Shown: positions 6,024-14,090, counted from the first letter of the stretch. The stretch is DNA of 14,594 nt from JBHJOF01 sp050330055 (GCA_050330055.1 JBHJOF010000261.1:1-14594), one strand, 5' to 3'. The notes: generated by a model from the sequence alone, not told the origin. Made by a program: numbers and translations.

Positions 6024-6964
6024 CCGTAACTGATCCTCGGGTCGAGCCAGGCATAGGCCAGGTCGGCCAGCAGGTTGGCCAGCAGGGTGGTCACGGTCGC
6101 CAGCAGGAGTCCGACCATGGCCAGGTTGAAGTCGTTGCCCATGATGGCGTCGTAGATGGTCTTGCCCATGCCGAGCCAGCCGAACATGGTCTCGGTGATC
6201 AGCGCGCCCGAGAAGAGCGCGCCGAAGTTCAGCGCCAGGATGGTCACCACCGGGATCATGGCGTTGCGCAGCACGTGGCCGAGCACGGTCTGTCGCTCGG
6301 AGAGTCCCTTGGCGCGCGCCGTGCGCACGTAGTCCTGGCGCAGAGCCTCCATCATCGCGGCGCGCACGAAGCGGACGATGCCGCCCACTGTGGCGAGCGT
6401 CAGGGTCAGCACCGGCAGCACCAGGTAGCGCGCCTGCTCCGCCGGCCCGCCTTCGCCCATGCCGCCGGCCGGCAGCCAGGCCAGCATGACCGCGAAGAGG
6501 ATGATCAGCAGGATGGCGAGCCAGAAGGGCGGCACCGAGATGCCGGCGAAAGCCGTCAGATTGATCGCGTTGTCGATCAGCGAGCGCGGCTTCAGCGCCG
6601 CCAGGATGCCGAGCGGGATCGCCAGGGCGAGCGCGAGCACAAAGCTGACGCCCATCAGCAGCACGGTGTTGCCGAGGCGCGGCAGCAGAACGTCCATGAC
6701 CGGGCGGGCGAAGAGCCGCGAATAGCCCAGGTCGCCGCCGAGCGCCGCCGTCAGCCAGTTGAGGTAGCGCGTGGTGATCGGCTGGTCGAGCCCGTGCAGC
6801 GCGCGCAGCCGCGCCGCATCTTGCGGCGTCAGGTTCGGATTGGCGCTGATCATGAGGTCGATCGGATCGCCCGGCATCAGCCCGATCAGCAGATAGATCA
6901 GGAACGACATCAGCGCCAGCACGACGACCGATTCGATGAGGCGCTGGACGATGTAGCGGGTCAT
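6020..6964 (-). CDS. Peptide/nickel-type ABC transporter permease (DppB-like)
   Basis: The 314-aa inner-membrane protein begins MTRYIVQRLIESVVVL, the usual DppB/OppB first helix, followed by LMPGDPIDLM and the periplasmic ALHGLDQPITTRYLNWL segment. Helices follow at about 100-123, 137-160 and 181-203. The EAA loop is at about 206-233 (EALRQDYVRTARAKGLSE). The C-terminal part has ETMFGWLGMGK and ends DLAYAWLDPRISYG, all family hallmarks. It pairs with the DppC-like permease downstream, to which it is joined by the ATGA repeat. The substrate-binding protein gene lies upstream on the same strand, 352 bases away, with a palindrome block in between. The Shine-Dalgarno before this start is weak. 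Confidence 0.95.
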   Translation of the reverse strand: MTRYIVQRLIESVVVLALMSFLIYLLIGLMPGDPIDLMISANPNLTPQDAARLRALHGLDQPITTRYLNWLTAALGGDLGYSRLFARPVMDVLLPRLGNTVLLMGVSFVLALALAIPLGILAALKPRSLIDNAINLTAFAGISVPPFWLAILLIILFAVMLAWLPAGGMGEGGPAEQARYLVLPVLTLTLATVGGIVRFVRAAMMEALRQDYVRTARAKGLSERQTVLGHVLRNAMIPVVTILALNFGALFSGALITETMFGWLGMGKTIYDAIMGNDFNLAMVGLLLATVTTLLANLLADLAYAWLDPRISYG

Positions 6965-7039
6965 GCGCCTGGTGCCGCGCGGACCGCTCTCTTGCTTCTT
7001 CTTGCAAGATTCAGGCAGCCGCTATCTTTGTCATTCCCT

Positions 7040-7197
7040 ATCGGCGCTTCGCGCCCCGTGGTCCCTGGGCCCCCCTCCCGGCGCTGCGCGCCGACCTCCC
7101 CCTCAAGGGGGGAGGTGAATAGGGCGCTGCGTCTGCCGGCTTTTCCCCTCCCCCCTTGAGGGGGAGGGGGAGGGTGGGGGGCGTCCGCGCAGCGGAC
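7040..7197. repeat. Block of GC-rich intergenic palindromes (dispersed-repeat type)
   Basis: Several inverted repeats are packed here. GGCGC-TTC-GCGCC is at 7041-7053. ACCTCCCCC (7094-7102) pairs with GGGGGAGGT (7108-7116). CCCCTCCCCC (7145-7154) pairs with GGGGGAGGGG (7160-7169). GTCCGC-GCA-GCGGAC is at 7183-7197. The two C/G-run hairpins are inverted copies of each other around a spacer of about 30 bases, so they can also pair with one another. The minus-strand translation contains SPLEGEVGAQRREGG, a string I know from spurious ORFs annotated over alphaproteobacterial intergenic repeats. It lies within the likely transcript between the binding-protein and permease genes. The remaining spacer at 7200-7316 has lower GC and shows no gene. 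Confidence 0.75.
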
Positions 7198-7316
7198 AAC
7201 AAAAGAGCTATGCGTCATCAGCTACTAGCGGGTGTCGGGTCAGGCGCTACCATGACAACATTCGTCAATATCACTCACCTCGATCGCACTAATACAACAG
7301 GGGCAACGCAGAGATT

Positions 7317-8999
7317 CTATCCGCCTTCGCGCCGCCATTCCTCGACCCAGAGGGTGGTGGGGAACTGGTGGCCGGTCGGGCGCACGCCATTCAGCCACTT
7401 CGGCAGCACGTAAGGCTCGGCGCGCCAGTAGAGCGGGATCACCGGCAGCTCCTCGGCGTAGATCTGCTGCAAGCGCGACCACAGCAGCTTGCGCTCCGCC
7501 CGGTCGAGCTCGATCTCGATGACGTCGATCAGCCCGTCCATCTCGGCGTTCCTGAAGCCCGGCGTGTTCTGCCCGCCCCAGGCGTTGGCCTCGCTCGGGA
7601 TCTGCTCGGAGTGCAGCGTGGTGCGCGGCACGTTCTCCGGCGACGAGAGCCAGGCGTACATGGCAAGCCCGCTGAACAGGCGCTTCTTCATGGTCTCGCC
7701 GAAGAACACGCGGGCCGGCTGGTTCTTGATGCGCACGTCGATGCCGAGCTGGCGCCACTGGCTCTGCAGCACCTGCTGCACCAGTTCGCGCGAGCGGTTG
7801 CCGGCGGTGGTGCCGAACTCCAGCATCAGGGGCTCGCCGGCCGCGTTGTGGCGGATGCCCTGACGGATGTCGCTCCAGCCGGCGGCGTCGAGCAGGGCGG
7901 CGGCCCGGTCGGGGTCATAGGGATAGTGCGGCACGTCGGGCTCGTGGACCCAGTCGAGCGGGCTGACCGAGCTTTGCGCCACCGGCTGGCGGCCTTCGAA
8001 GAGCTGCCGGCTCACCGCCTCGCGGTCGATGCCGTGGATCAGCGCGTGGCGCACCTGCTTGTCCTGCAGGATCGGGTTGTCCAGGTTCATGTCGATGTGC
8101 TCGTAGATCAGCCCGGCCTTGTAGAGCACGGTGAAGCGGTTGCCGTGCCGCTTCTCGAAGGCGATCGCCTGGTCGAGGGTAAGACCCAGCTCGCCCGCTA
8201 CCATGTCGATGGCACCGGACAGCAGGTTGGCCTCCAGCGCCGCCGTGTTCTCGATCACCCGCACGGTGATGCGCTCGAAGGCCGGCGCCGGGCCGTACCA
8301 GGTGGGATTGGGCGCCAGCACGACGTGGGACCCGCTCTCCACCTGGACGATGCGATAGGGGCCGAAATAGAGCCCCGGATTGGTCGGGTCGCTGTCGTAG
8401 GCGGTGCGGTTGCGGTACTCGGCCGGGTTGGCCTCGAAGATCGGCCGCTCGATATGCGCCGGCAGCAGGTCGAAGTCGCCCATCGAGGCGTACTGGAAGG
8501 TGATGCGGTCTGAGTGCACGACGAAGGTCTTGTCGTCGATCACGTCGATGCCGAGGATCCGCTTGTAGAGCTCGAAGTTGCTGACGCCCGACTGCGGATG
8601 GCGGCCGACCTCCCAGGTGAAGAGCACGTCCTCGGTGGTGACCGGCGTGCCGTCGCCCCAGGTCGCGTCCGGCTGCAGCGCATACTTCGTGGCGATGCCC
8701 TGGCCGCCCTCGGGCAGCGGCTCCGGCACCGCCGTACCCTGCTCGATCGACGGCAGCTCGAGGCAGAGCATGCAGATCAGCTGCCAGTCGTGGTCGTAGG
8801 TGGTGACCGGCCGCCGCGTCATGGCCAGCACGTAGCTCTTGGCCAGCATGGAGTCGATGTTGGGATTGAGCGTCGAGGGGAACTGAGTCAGGCCGATGCG
8901 CAGCTCGCCGGCCCCGCCGGCTAGGCCCGGCCCCGGCAGCGCGGCGAGCGCCAGAACGCCAGTCACGAGAGCGAAGAGAAGCGTCCGTATCGGCTGCAT
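7317..8999 (-). CDS. Periplasmic substrate-binding protein, family 5 (DppA/OppA-like)
   Basis: The 560-aa protein starts at the ATG at 8999 with a Sec signal peptide (MQPIRTLLFALVTGVLALAA, with cleavage probably near GLAGG). The TTG at 9023 would add eight residues and would place the likely Shine-Dalgarno (AGGAGC, 9016-9011) inside the gene, so 8999 is preferred. The mature part has the family 5 pattern: an N-terminal GELRIGLTQFPSTLNP, then YALQPDATWGDGTPVTTEDVLFTWE, FGPYRIVQVESGSHVVLAPN, RHALIHGIDREAVSRQLFEG, and a C-terminal ELPVIPLYWRAEPYVL. It captures a peptide, opine or related solute and delivers it to the DppBC-like permeases downstream. The LysR gene ends 48 bases upstream on the same strand. 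Substrate unknown. Confidence 0.94.
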   Translation of the reverse strand: MQPIRTLLFALVTGVLALAALPGPGLAGGAGELRIGLTQFPSTLNPNIDSMLAKSYVLAMTRRPVTTYDHDWQLICMLCLELPSIEQGTAVPEPLPEGGQGIATKYALQPDATWGDGTPVTTEDVLFTWEVGRHPQSGVSNFELYKRILGIDVIDDKTFVVHSDRITFQYASMGDFDLLPAHIERPIFEANPAEYRNRTAYDSDPTNPGLYFGPYRIVQVESGSHVVLAPNPTWYGPAPAFERITVRVIENTAALEANLLSGAIDMVAGELGLTLDQAIAFEKRHGNRFTVLYKAGLIYEHIDMNLDNPILQDKQVRHALIHGIDREAVSRQLFEGRQPVAQSSVSPLDWVHEPDVPHYPYDPDRAAALLDAAGWSDIRQGIRHNAAGEPLMLEFGTTAGNRSRELVQQVLQSQWRQLGIDVRIKNQPARVFFGETMKKRLFSGLAMYAWLSSPENVPRTTLHSEQIPSEANAWGGQNTPGFRNAEMDGLIDVIEIELDRAERKLLWSRLQQIYAEELPVIPLYWRAEPYVLPKWLNGVRPTGHQFPTTLWVEEWRREGG

Positions 9000-9047
9000 G
9001 GCCTGGTTCCGCTCCTGTTTCAAGCCGGCTGTCTCATGCCGAGCATA

Positions 9048-10010
9048 TCACGTTAGTCTATCTGAGGCTGCCGCCGCATGCGATGCCGCCATCAGGGTCG
9101 ACTCGTGAAGGGCCGCTTCGGCGAGAAACCAGTCACGGAAGACTGAAACCTCGGGGCTCAGCTCTGCATCGCGTGGCGCCACCAGATGGAATGCGTAGTC
9201 ACTGCGCAGTGTGGTGGCGACTGGCCGCACTAAAGTCCCCGCCTCGATCAGGTGATCAACCAGATGGCGCCAGCCGAGCGCTATACCCTGGCCGCTCTGC
9301 GCAGCCTGGATCATCAGCACATAGTTGTTGAAAGTCGGACCTTGCTTGCGTGGTGAGAGCTTGACTCCGCTGCGCTCCAGCCAAGTCTGCCAGGAAAGCC
9401 AGGAGAGGTCGGGTACCTCTTGGTGCAGCAGCGTCTCGCCAACCAGGTCGGCGGCTCCCTGCAGCGCCGGACGGCCCGCCAAGTAGGAGGGGCTGCAGAT
9501 CGGAAAGATCTCGTCGTCGAACAGCCGGTGCGACACGACGTCCGTCCATTCGCCGTTGCCGTAGCGTACCCCCATATCAATCTGCTCGGCAGTGAGATCG
9601 ATGAAATGCTCCGTGGCGACCAGCTTGATTTCGATGCCGGGACAGGCCTGGCGGAACTTGCCGATCCGAGGCATCAGCCAGAAGGCGGCGAAGGCGACGG
9701 TCGTGCAGACCGTGACCGCCGCGGCACCGCGTGCCCGGCGCAGCGCATCGGTCATCTCCGCAATGTGACGCAGGCTCATGGCCAGCGTTGTGTGCAGCCG
9801 CTCGCCAGCCTCGGTCAGGCGCACGGCCCGATGCAAGCGCCGGAACAGCGGAGTGCCGAGGTGGTCCTCCAGTGCCCTGACCTGACGGCTGACCGCAGCC
9901 TGACTCACCCCCAGCTCGCTGGCCGCCAGGGTAAAGCTGAGATGCCGGGCGGCCGCTTCGAAGGCCAGCAGGCTGCTGAGCGGCGGCAGGCGGCTGCGCA
10001 GGCTTTGCAT
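9048..10010 (-). CDS. LysR-family transcriptional regulator (GcvA-like)
   Basis: The 320-aa protein has an N-terminal winged helix-turn-helix at about residues 11-70 (SFTLAASELGVSQAAVSRQV, then LEDHLGTPLFRRL). The start LPPLSSLLAFEAAARHLSF is typical of the GcvA subgroup. The effector-binding domain runs from about residue 95 and includes FWLMPRIGKF, DLTAEQIDMGVRYGNG and QSGQGIALGW. The ligand cannot be read from sequence. It is divergent from the binding protein at 10182 and lies upstream of the binding-protein/permease operon on its own strand, so it is placed to control both. LysR-type dyads cover its own start codon, which fits autoregulation. Length is normal for the family. Confidence 0.95.
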   Translation of the reverse strand: MQSLRSRLPPLSSLLAFEAAARHLSFTLAASELGVSQAAVSRQVRALEDHLGTPLFRRLHRAVRLTEAGERLHTTLAMSLRHIAEMTDALRRARGAAAVTVCTTVAFAAFWLMPRIGKFRQACPGIEIKLVATEHFIDLTAEQIDMGVRYGNGEWTDVVSHRLFDDEIFPICSPSYLAGRPALQGAADLVGETLLHQEVPDLSWLSWQTWLERSGVKLSPRKQGPTFNNYVLMIQAAQSGQGIALGWRHLVDHLIEAGTLVRPVATTLRSDYAFHLVAPRDAELSPEVSVFRDWFLAEAALHESTLMAASHAAAASDRLT

Positions 10011-10038
10011 ACGCCTAGATTATGCGTTGCATGAGCAT
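10007..10038. promoter_or_regulatory. Overlapping LysR-type dyads in the divergent promoter region
   Basis: GCATA (10007-10011), nine bases, TATGC (10021-10025) is a perfect dyad containing a symmetric T-N11-A (T10010, A10022), the standard LysR-type box; it overlaps the lysR start codon. ATGC at 10022-10025 also pairs with GCAT at 10029-10032 and with GCAT at 10035-10038. The last dyad is centred at 10030, about 50 bases before the predicted start of the divergent transcript. Confidence 0.5.
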
Positions 10039-10046
10039 TTGTCGAG

Positions 10047-10075
10047 TTTACCGGCCTAAACCCACCACAAATAAT
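10047..10075 (+). promoter_or_regulatory. Probable promoter for the Tat-exported binding protein gene
   Basis: TTTACC (10047-10052) and AATAAT (10070-10075) match -35 and -10 consensus at four and five of six bases, with a 17-base spacer. Transcription would start near 10082, leaving a leader of about 100 bases before the ATG at 10182. The LysR-type half-sites lie immediately upstream, as expected for an activated promoter. Confidence 0.5.
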
Positions 10076-10181
10076 AAGTGAAAGTGAAGGAAAGGGCCTT
10101 GCCGCAGTGGCAGATGGCGGCTGCGGCAGTCGGTCTACGCCGGAAGTCACAAGCGAGAATTCAACTGCAGGGAGGTCGACA

Positions 10182-11843
10182 ATGAACCGCAACGACAAGG
10201 AACATCCGCTACTGCCTAAGCTGAAGGAGGACTTTGGCGAGGGGCGCATCGGCCGCCGCGACTTCCTGCGCGCCTCGACGCTGCTCGGCCTCTCGGCCGC
10301 CGCCGCCTATGGCTTTGCCGGCAAGGTGACGGGTCAAGCCTTCACATCGCCCGCCCGGGCGGCGCTGCCGAAGGGCGGCAGCCTGCGCATCGGCATGCGG
10401 ATCAAGGAGGTGACGACGCCCCATACCTTCGACTGGGCGGAGAAGAGCAACGTCACTCGTCAGGTCTGCGAGTACCTTACGAAGACGGGACACGATAACG
10501 TCACGAGACCCTACCTGCTCGAGAACTGGGAGGCGAGCGACGACCTGAAGACCTGGACCCTGCACATCCGCAAGGGCGTCAAATGGCACAACGGCCGCGA
10601 CTTTACAGCCGACGACGTCATCTGGAACATCGAGCACGTGCTCGACCCCCAGACCGGTTCGTCCGTGCTCGGGCTCATGAAGAGCTACATGCTGGAAGAG
10701 GTCGAGGAGGGCGGCCAGACGACGACGCGCCTGTGGGACGCCAACGCGATCGAGCGGGTCGACGACTTCACGGTGCGGCTCAACGGCAGAGCGCCCCAAC
10801 TCGCAGTCCCCGAACACTTCTTCCACTGTCCCTTCCCGATGCTCGACCCGGAAGAGGGCGGCGAGTTCGGCGCGGGCTCCAACGGGACCGGTCCCTTCGA
10901 GTTGCTGGAACACGAGATCGGCGTCAAATCCGTCCTGGCAGCGCGCAGCGACTATTGGGGAGAGGGGCCTTATCTCGACAGACTGAGCTTTATCGACCTG
11001 GGCGATGACGCCTCGGCCTACATCGGCGCCCTTGCCTCCAAGCAGGTCGATGGCCTGTTTGCGGCTGACGTTACTCAGCTCGACGCGCTAAAGACGCTAC
11101 CGCACGTAAAGATGTACGAGTCAGCGACGGCCGAGACGGCGGTTGTGCGCGGCAAGGTGACACAGGCGCCCTTCGACGATCCGAAGGTTCGTCTCGCGCT
11201 CAAGCTCGCGGTAGACCAGGAGAAGACGCTCGAGGTCGCCCTGCGCGGTCTGGGTCTGCCGGCTGAGCATCATCACGTCTGCCCGATCCATCCCGAGTAC
11301 GCGAAGCTCCCCTTCATGAGTCGCGATGTGGAGCGAGCCAAGGCGCTATTGGCCGAGGTGGGGCATGCGCAGGGACTCGACCTTGAGATAGCCTGCCCGA
11401 ACGACCCGTCGTGGCAGCCGGCGGCCGTGCAGGCCATGGTCGAGCAGTGGAAGGAGGCCGGCATCAGGGTAAAGATCAACGTCATGCCAGGCGCTCAGTT
11501 CTGGGACGTCTGGGACAAGGTGCCATTCGGCTATACGATCTGGTACCACCGGCCGCTCGGGATCATGGTTCTCGGACTGGGCTATCGCTCCGGCGTTCCG
11601 TGGAACGAGTCGGACTACTCCAACAAGGAGTTCGACGAGCTCCTCGGCCGAGCCGAAGCCACGCTCGACGTCGAAGAACGGCGCGAGATCATGGCCAAAA
11701 TCGAAAAAGTCATGCAGGACGACGGACCGATCGTGCAGCCCATCTGGCGCTCGGTCTTCACTTTCTACGATGAGCGCGTGCAGGGCTTCCGGATGCATCC
11801 GACGAACTACATCTTCGGCGAGGAACTGGCCATCGAAGGCTGA
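10182..11843 (+). CDS. Periplasmic substrate-binding protein, family 5, Tat-exported
   Basis: The 553-aa protein begins at an ATG with a strong Shine-Dalgarno (AGGGAGGT, 5-base spacing). A twin-arginine signal is visible, with IGRRDFLRAS at residues 23-32 followed by a hydrophobic stretch (TLLGLSAAAAYGFAG) and a likely cleavage after ARA at about residue 60. The mature protein has the family 5 pattern: GGSLRIGMRIKEV, LENWEASDDLKTWTLHIRKG, KWHNGRDFTADDVIWNIEHV, NGTGPFELLEHE, and the RLALKLAVDQEKTLEVAL helix. Tat export is unusual but known for this family. No permease or ATPase follows; a Rieske oxygenase gene is next on the same strand. It may use the DppBC-like permeases of the divergent operon. 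Confidence 0.94.
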   Translation: MNRNDKEHPLLPKLKEDFGEGRIGRRDFLRASTLLGLSAAAAYGFAGKVTGQAFTSPARAALPKGGSLRIGMRIKEVTTPHTFDWAEKSNVTRQVCEYLTKTGHDNVTRPYLLENWEASDDLKTWTLHIRKGVKWHNGRDFTADDVIWNIEHVLDPQTGSSVLGLMKSYMLEEVEEGGQTTTRLWDANAIERVDDFTVRLNGRAPQLAVPEHFFHCPFPMLDPEEGGEFGAGSNGTGPFELLEHEIGVKSVLAARSDYWGEGPYLDRLSFIDLGDDASAYIGALASKQVDGLFAADVTQLDALKTLPHVKMYESATAETAVVRGKVTQAPFDDPKVRLALKLAVDQEKTLEVALRGLGLPAEHHHVCPIHPEYAKLPFMSRDVERAKALLAEVGHAQGLDLEIACPNDPSWQPAAVQAMVEQWKEAGIRVKINVMPGAQFWDVWDKVPFGYTIWYHRPLGIMVLGLGYRSGVPWNESDYSNKEFDELLGRAEATLDVEERREIMAKIEKVMQDDGPIVQPIWRSVFTFYDERVQGFRMHPTNYIFGEELAIEG

Positions 11844-11852
11844 CATCAAAAC

Positions 11853-11881
11853 GCGCGAAGCTCAGTTGTATAGCTCCGCGC
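11853..11881 (+). other. Imperfect hairpin between the binding protein and oxygenase genes
   Basis: GCGCGAAGCT (11853-11862) and AGCTCCGCGC (11872-11881) form a 10-bp stem with one mismatch and a 9-base loop. It begins nine bases after the binding-protein stop. There is no T-tract, so it probably does not end transcription efficiently. It could stabilise the upstream mRNA and reduce oxygenase expression relative to the binding protein. Confidence 0.45.
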
Positions 11882-11932
11882 CGGCGGTGCGGGACCGTGC
11901 AGTCGGGTAGTGGGAGAAGGGGAGTTTGCGCC

Positions 11933-13153
11933 TTGTCGATCGTATCATCTCCAGTCGCGTCGGTTGCAGCGGGCGGTCTCGAGCCGGGATTCGATCAGTC
12001 CATCATGCTGCCCATATCGCAGGCCAGCGGCCTGCCTAATCAGGCCTATACCTCGGCCGACTATGCCCTCTTTGAGCGCGACCATCTGCTTGCCCACACT
12101 TGGACCTGCATCGGCACTGGCGCCAGCATCGCCGGACCCGGCGATGCGCGGCCGCTTAGCCTGATGGGCCTGCCGCTGCTGCTGCTGCGCGACCATCAAA
12201 GCACGATCAAGGTCTTCCACAACGTCTGCAGTCATCGCGGCATGGAGCTGCTCTCGGCGCCCGCCAAGCTGGGCAAGGGCATCCGCTGCCCCTACCACTC
12301 ATGGGTCTATGACTTGGACGGGCGGCTGCGCGCTACGCCGCACCTGGGCGGACCGGGCCAGCGGCACTGCGACGGCTTCCAGCCGCAGCGCCATGGCCTG
12401 CGTGCGGTGCGCAGTGCCGTCTGGTTCGATCAGGTCTTCGTCGACCTGTCGGGCACAGCGCCGCCCTTTGATGAGTTCGTGGCGCCGCTGGCCGCGCGCT
12501 GGGCGGCATTCGATCCTGCCCTCCTGCGCCACGGCGGAGATGACTCCCGCTTCACCATCGAGCTCCAGTGCAACTGGAAGCTCGCGGTCGAGAACTATTG
12601 CGAGGCCTATCATCTGCCCTGGGTGCATCCCGGCCTGAACAGCTACTCGCGGCTGGAGGACCACTACAATATCATGTTCGACGACCGCTTCTCCGGCCAG
12701 GGCAGCCGGGTCTACAACCCACGGCTGGCCGCCGAGGGACCGGACTTTCCTCATTTCCCTGGCTTGCCGACTGAATGGAACAAGCAGGCCGAATACATCG
12801 CGCTCTACCCCAATCTGCTGCTCGGCGTTCACCGCGACCACATCTACGCCGTGCGCATCGAGCCGCTCGGCCCCGACCGCACCCGCGAGCACTTCGAGAT
12901 CTACTACGTGGGCGAGATGCCGTTGGACGAGGCCTACCGTGCACGGCGCGTCGCCAACGCAGCCGCGTGGCGTCAGGTCTTCGAGGAAGACCGCGGCGTG
13001 GTTGAAGGGATGCAGCGCGGCCGTGCCTCGCCGGCTTTTTCCGGTGGCGCCTTCTCGCCGGCCATGGACGGGCCGACCCACTGCTTCCACCGCTGGGTCG
13101 CCGGACAATTGGCCCGGATCCTAACTAGGCCGGCAGCATCACCGCAAGTCTGA
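11933..13153 (+). CDS. Rieske non-heme iron oxygenase, alpha subunit
   Basis: The 406-aa protein is read from a TTG at 11933, chosen because AAGGGGAG (11917-11924) lies eight bases upstream; the ATG at 12005 has no Shine-Dalgarno. The Rieske centre is C99-x-H101-x17-C119-x2-H122 (NVCSHRG and RCPYHSW). The catalytic domain has NWKLAVENYCEAYHLPWVH, giving iron ligands H227 and H232. The third ligand is probably D353 in FEEDRGVVEGMQRG. The residue that links Rieske and iron centres is Glu (E224), as in carnitine/glycine-betaine-type oxygenases (CntA, GbcA), rather than the Asp of naphthalene dioxygenase. The E-D-x4-E-x2-Q-x-G pattern fits the same broad group. It would oxidise a small substrate with O2, drawing electrons from a reductase not encoded nearby. 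Substrate unknown. Confidence 0.93.
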   Translation: MSIVSSPVASVAAGGLEPGFDQSIMLPISQASGLPNQAYTSADYALFERDHLLAHTWTCIGTGASIAGPGDARPLSLMGLPLLLLRDHQSTIKVFHNVCSHRGMELLSAPAKLGKGIRCPYHSWVYDLDGRLRATPHLGGPGQRHCDGFQPQRHGLRAVRSAVWFDQVFVDLSGTAPPFDEFVAPLAARWAAFDPALLRHGGDDSRFTIELQCNWKLAVENYCEAYHLPWVHPGLNSYSRLEDHYNIMFDDRFSGQGSRVYNPRLAAEGPDFPHFPGLPTEWNKQAEYIALYPNLLLGVHRDHIYAVRIEPLGPDRTREHFEIYYVGEMPLDEAYRARRVANAAAWRQVFEEDRGVVEGMQRGRASPAFSGGAFSPAMDGPTHCFHRWVAGQLARILTRPAASPQV

Positions 13154-13261
13154 CCGGCAGCGGGCGGCACGTACACCGCCACGCCAGCAGCGCCCGTCAT
13201 CGGGCCTGTCTCAGCGGCGGCCATCACACGATTGTCATGGCCTGCAGCTTGCGCGTCGCAG

Positions 13262-13312
13262 CGCTCTCAACGCACACTCGCAGCCGACAGACCGACAGCG
13301 TACGCGAGAGCG
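13262..13312 (+). other. Weak long-range stem before the DUF1194 gene
   Basis: CGCTCTC (13262-13268) can pair with GAGAGCG (13306-13312), just before the GAGG-like ribosome site of the gene at 13326. A short direct repeat, CCGACAGA/CCGACAGC, lies between them. The pairing is short and could be chance. The rest of the gap from 13154 shows only GCCCG-TCAT-CGGGC at 13192-13205, too weak to call a terminator. Confidence 0.2.
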
Positions 13313-13325
13313 AGGTAGCACGGCC

Positions 13326-14075
13326 ATGCGGCTTCCCTGTCTGTTGCTCTGCCTGCTGTTTGCCGTCTTGCCGCTGGCCGGCGCCGCGCAGGAGCCTGCC
13401 CAGGGACCAGCAGCGGAACCAGACGTCGATGTCGAGCTCTGCCTGGCGGCGGACGGCTCGGGCTCGATCGCGGATGACGAGTTCGTCTTTCAGCGGCGCG
13501 GCTTTGCCGCGGCGATTGCCGACCCGCGGGTGCTGCGGGCGATCGAGCGCGGGCTCTACGGCCGCATCGCGCTGGCCCATATGGAGTGGGGCGGCTCCGA
13601 CAGCATGGAACCGATCGTCGACTGGATGGTGATCGAGGATGCTGCCTCTGCCCGCGCCTTCGGCGAACGCCTGATCGCGGCGCCGCGCCGAGCCATCGGC
13701 TGGAACTCGATCAGCAACGCCATCCTGTTCTGTCTCGAGTGGATCGAGAGCAACGACTTCAACGGCCTGCGCAAGATCATCGACATCTCGGGCGACGCCG
13801 GGCAGCGCGGCGGCGCCCCCTTGCCCTTCGCACGCAGCACCGCGCTGGACGCCGGCTTGGTCATCAATGCGCTTGCGCTCAATTTCCGGGGCGGCGGCCT
13901 CAGCGGGCCGATGGGCATGCCGCTGCTCGAACACTTCAACCGCGACGTGATCGGCGGTCCGGGTGCCTTCTCGCTCGCGGTCGAAACGTCCGACGCCTTC
14001 GTCGAGGCGCTGGTGCGCAAGCTGATCCTGGAGATCGCGGGGAAGACGCCAGCCGACGGCGGCGAGCGGGGGTAA
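13326..14075 (+). CDS. DUF1194 protein, secreted von Willebrand factor A-like domain
   Basis: The 249-aa protein begins with a Sec signal peptide (MRLPCLLLCLLFAVLPLAGA, with cleavage probably after AGAA). The mature part opens with VDVELCLAADGSGSI, where D43-x-S45-x-S47 is the MIDAS metal site of von Willebrand A domains. FVFQRRGFAAAI, GRIALAHMEWGG, TSIS-like SISNAILF and KIIDISGDAGQRGG are the DUF1194 hallmarks. The family is common in alphaproteobacteria and its role is unclear; a periplasmic protein-binding or scaffold role is only inferred from the fold. Length is normal. The ribosome site is modest. It ends 15 bases from the convergent small gene at 14091. Confidence 0.92.
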   Translation: MRLPCLLLCLLFAVLPLAGAAQEPAQGPAAEPDVDVELCLAADGSGSIADDEFVFQRRGFAAAIADPRVLRAIERGLYGRIALAHMEWGGSDSMEPIVDWMVIEDAASARAFGERLIAAPRRAIGWNSISNAILFCLEWIESNDFNGLRKIIDISGDAGQRGGAPLPFARSTALDAGLVINALALNFRGGGLSGPMGMPLLEHFNRDVIGGPGAFSLAVETSDAFVEALVRKLILEIAGKTPADGGERG

Positions 14076-14090
14076 GGGTTATTGCGCTAC

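Noticed and set aside
5306..7159. 617-codon plus-strand ORF antisense to the two permease genes
   Set aside because: Long antisense frames are expected at this GC content. Its product is a His/Gln/Arg-rich low-complexity string, while the opposite strand encodes clear DppB/DppC proteins.
6961..7218. 85-codon minus-strand ORF containing SPLEGEVGAQRREGG
   Set aside because: It is a translation of the palindrome block. Similar strings arise from alphaproteobacterial intergenic repeats, and no ribosome site or folded domain is visible.
7368..8513. 381-codon plus-strand ORF antisense to the binding-protein gene
   Set aside because: The minus strand encodes a full family 5 binding protein; the antisense product has no recognisable motif.
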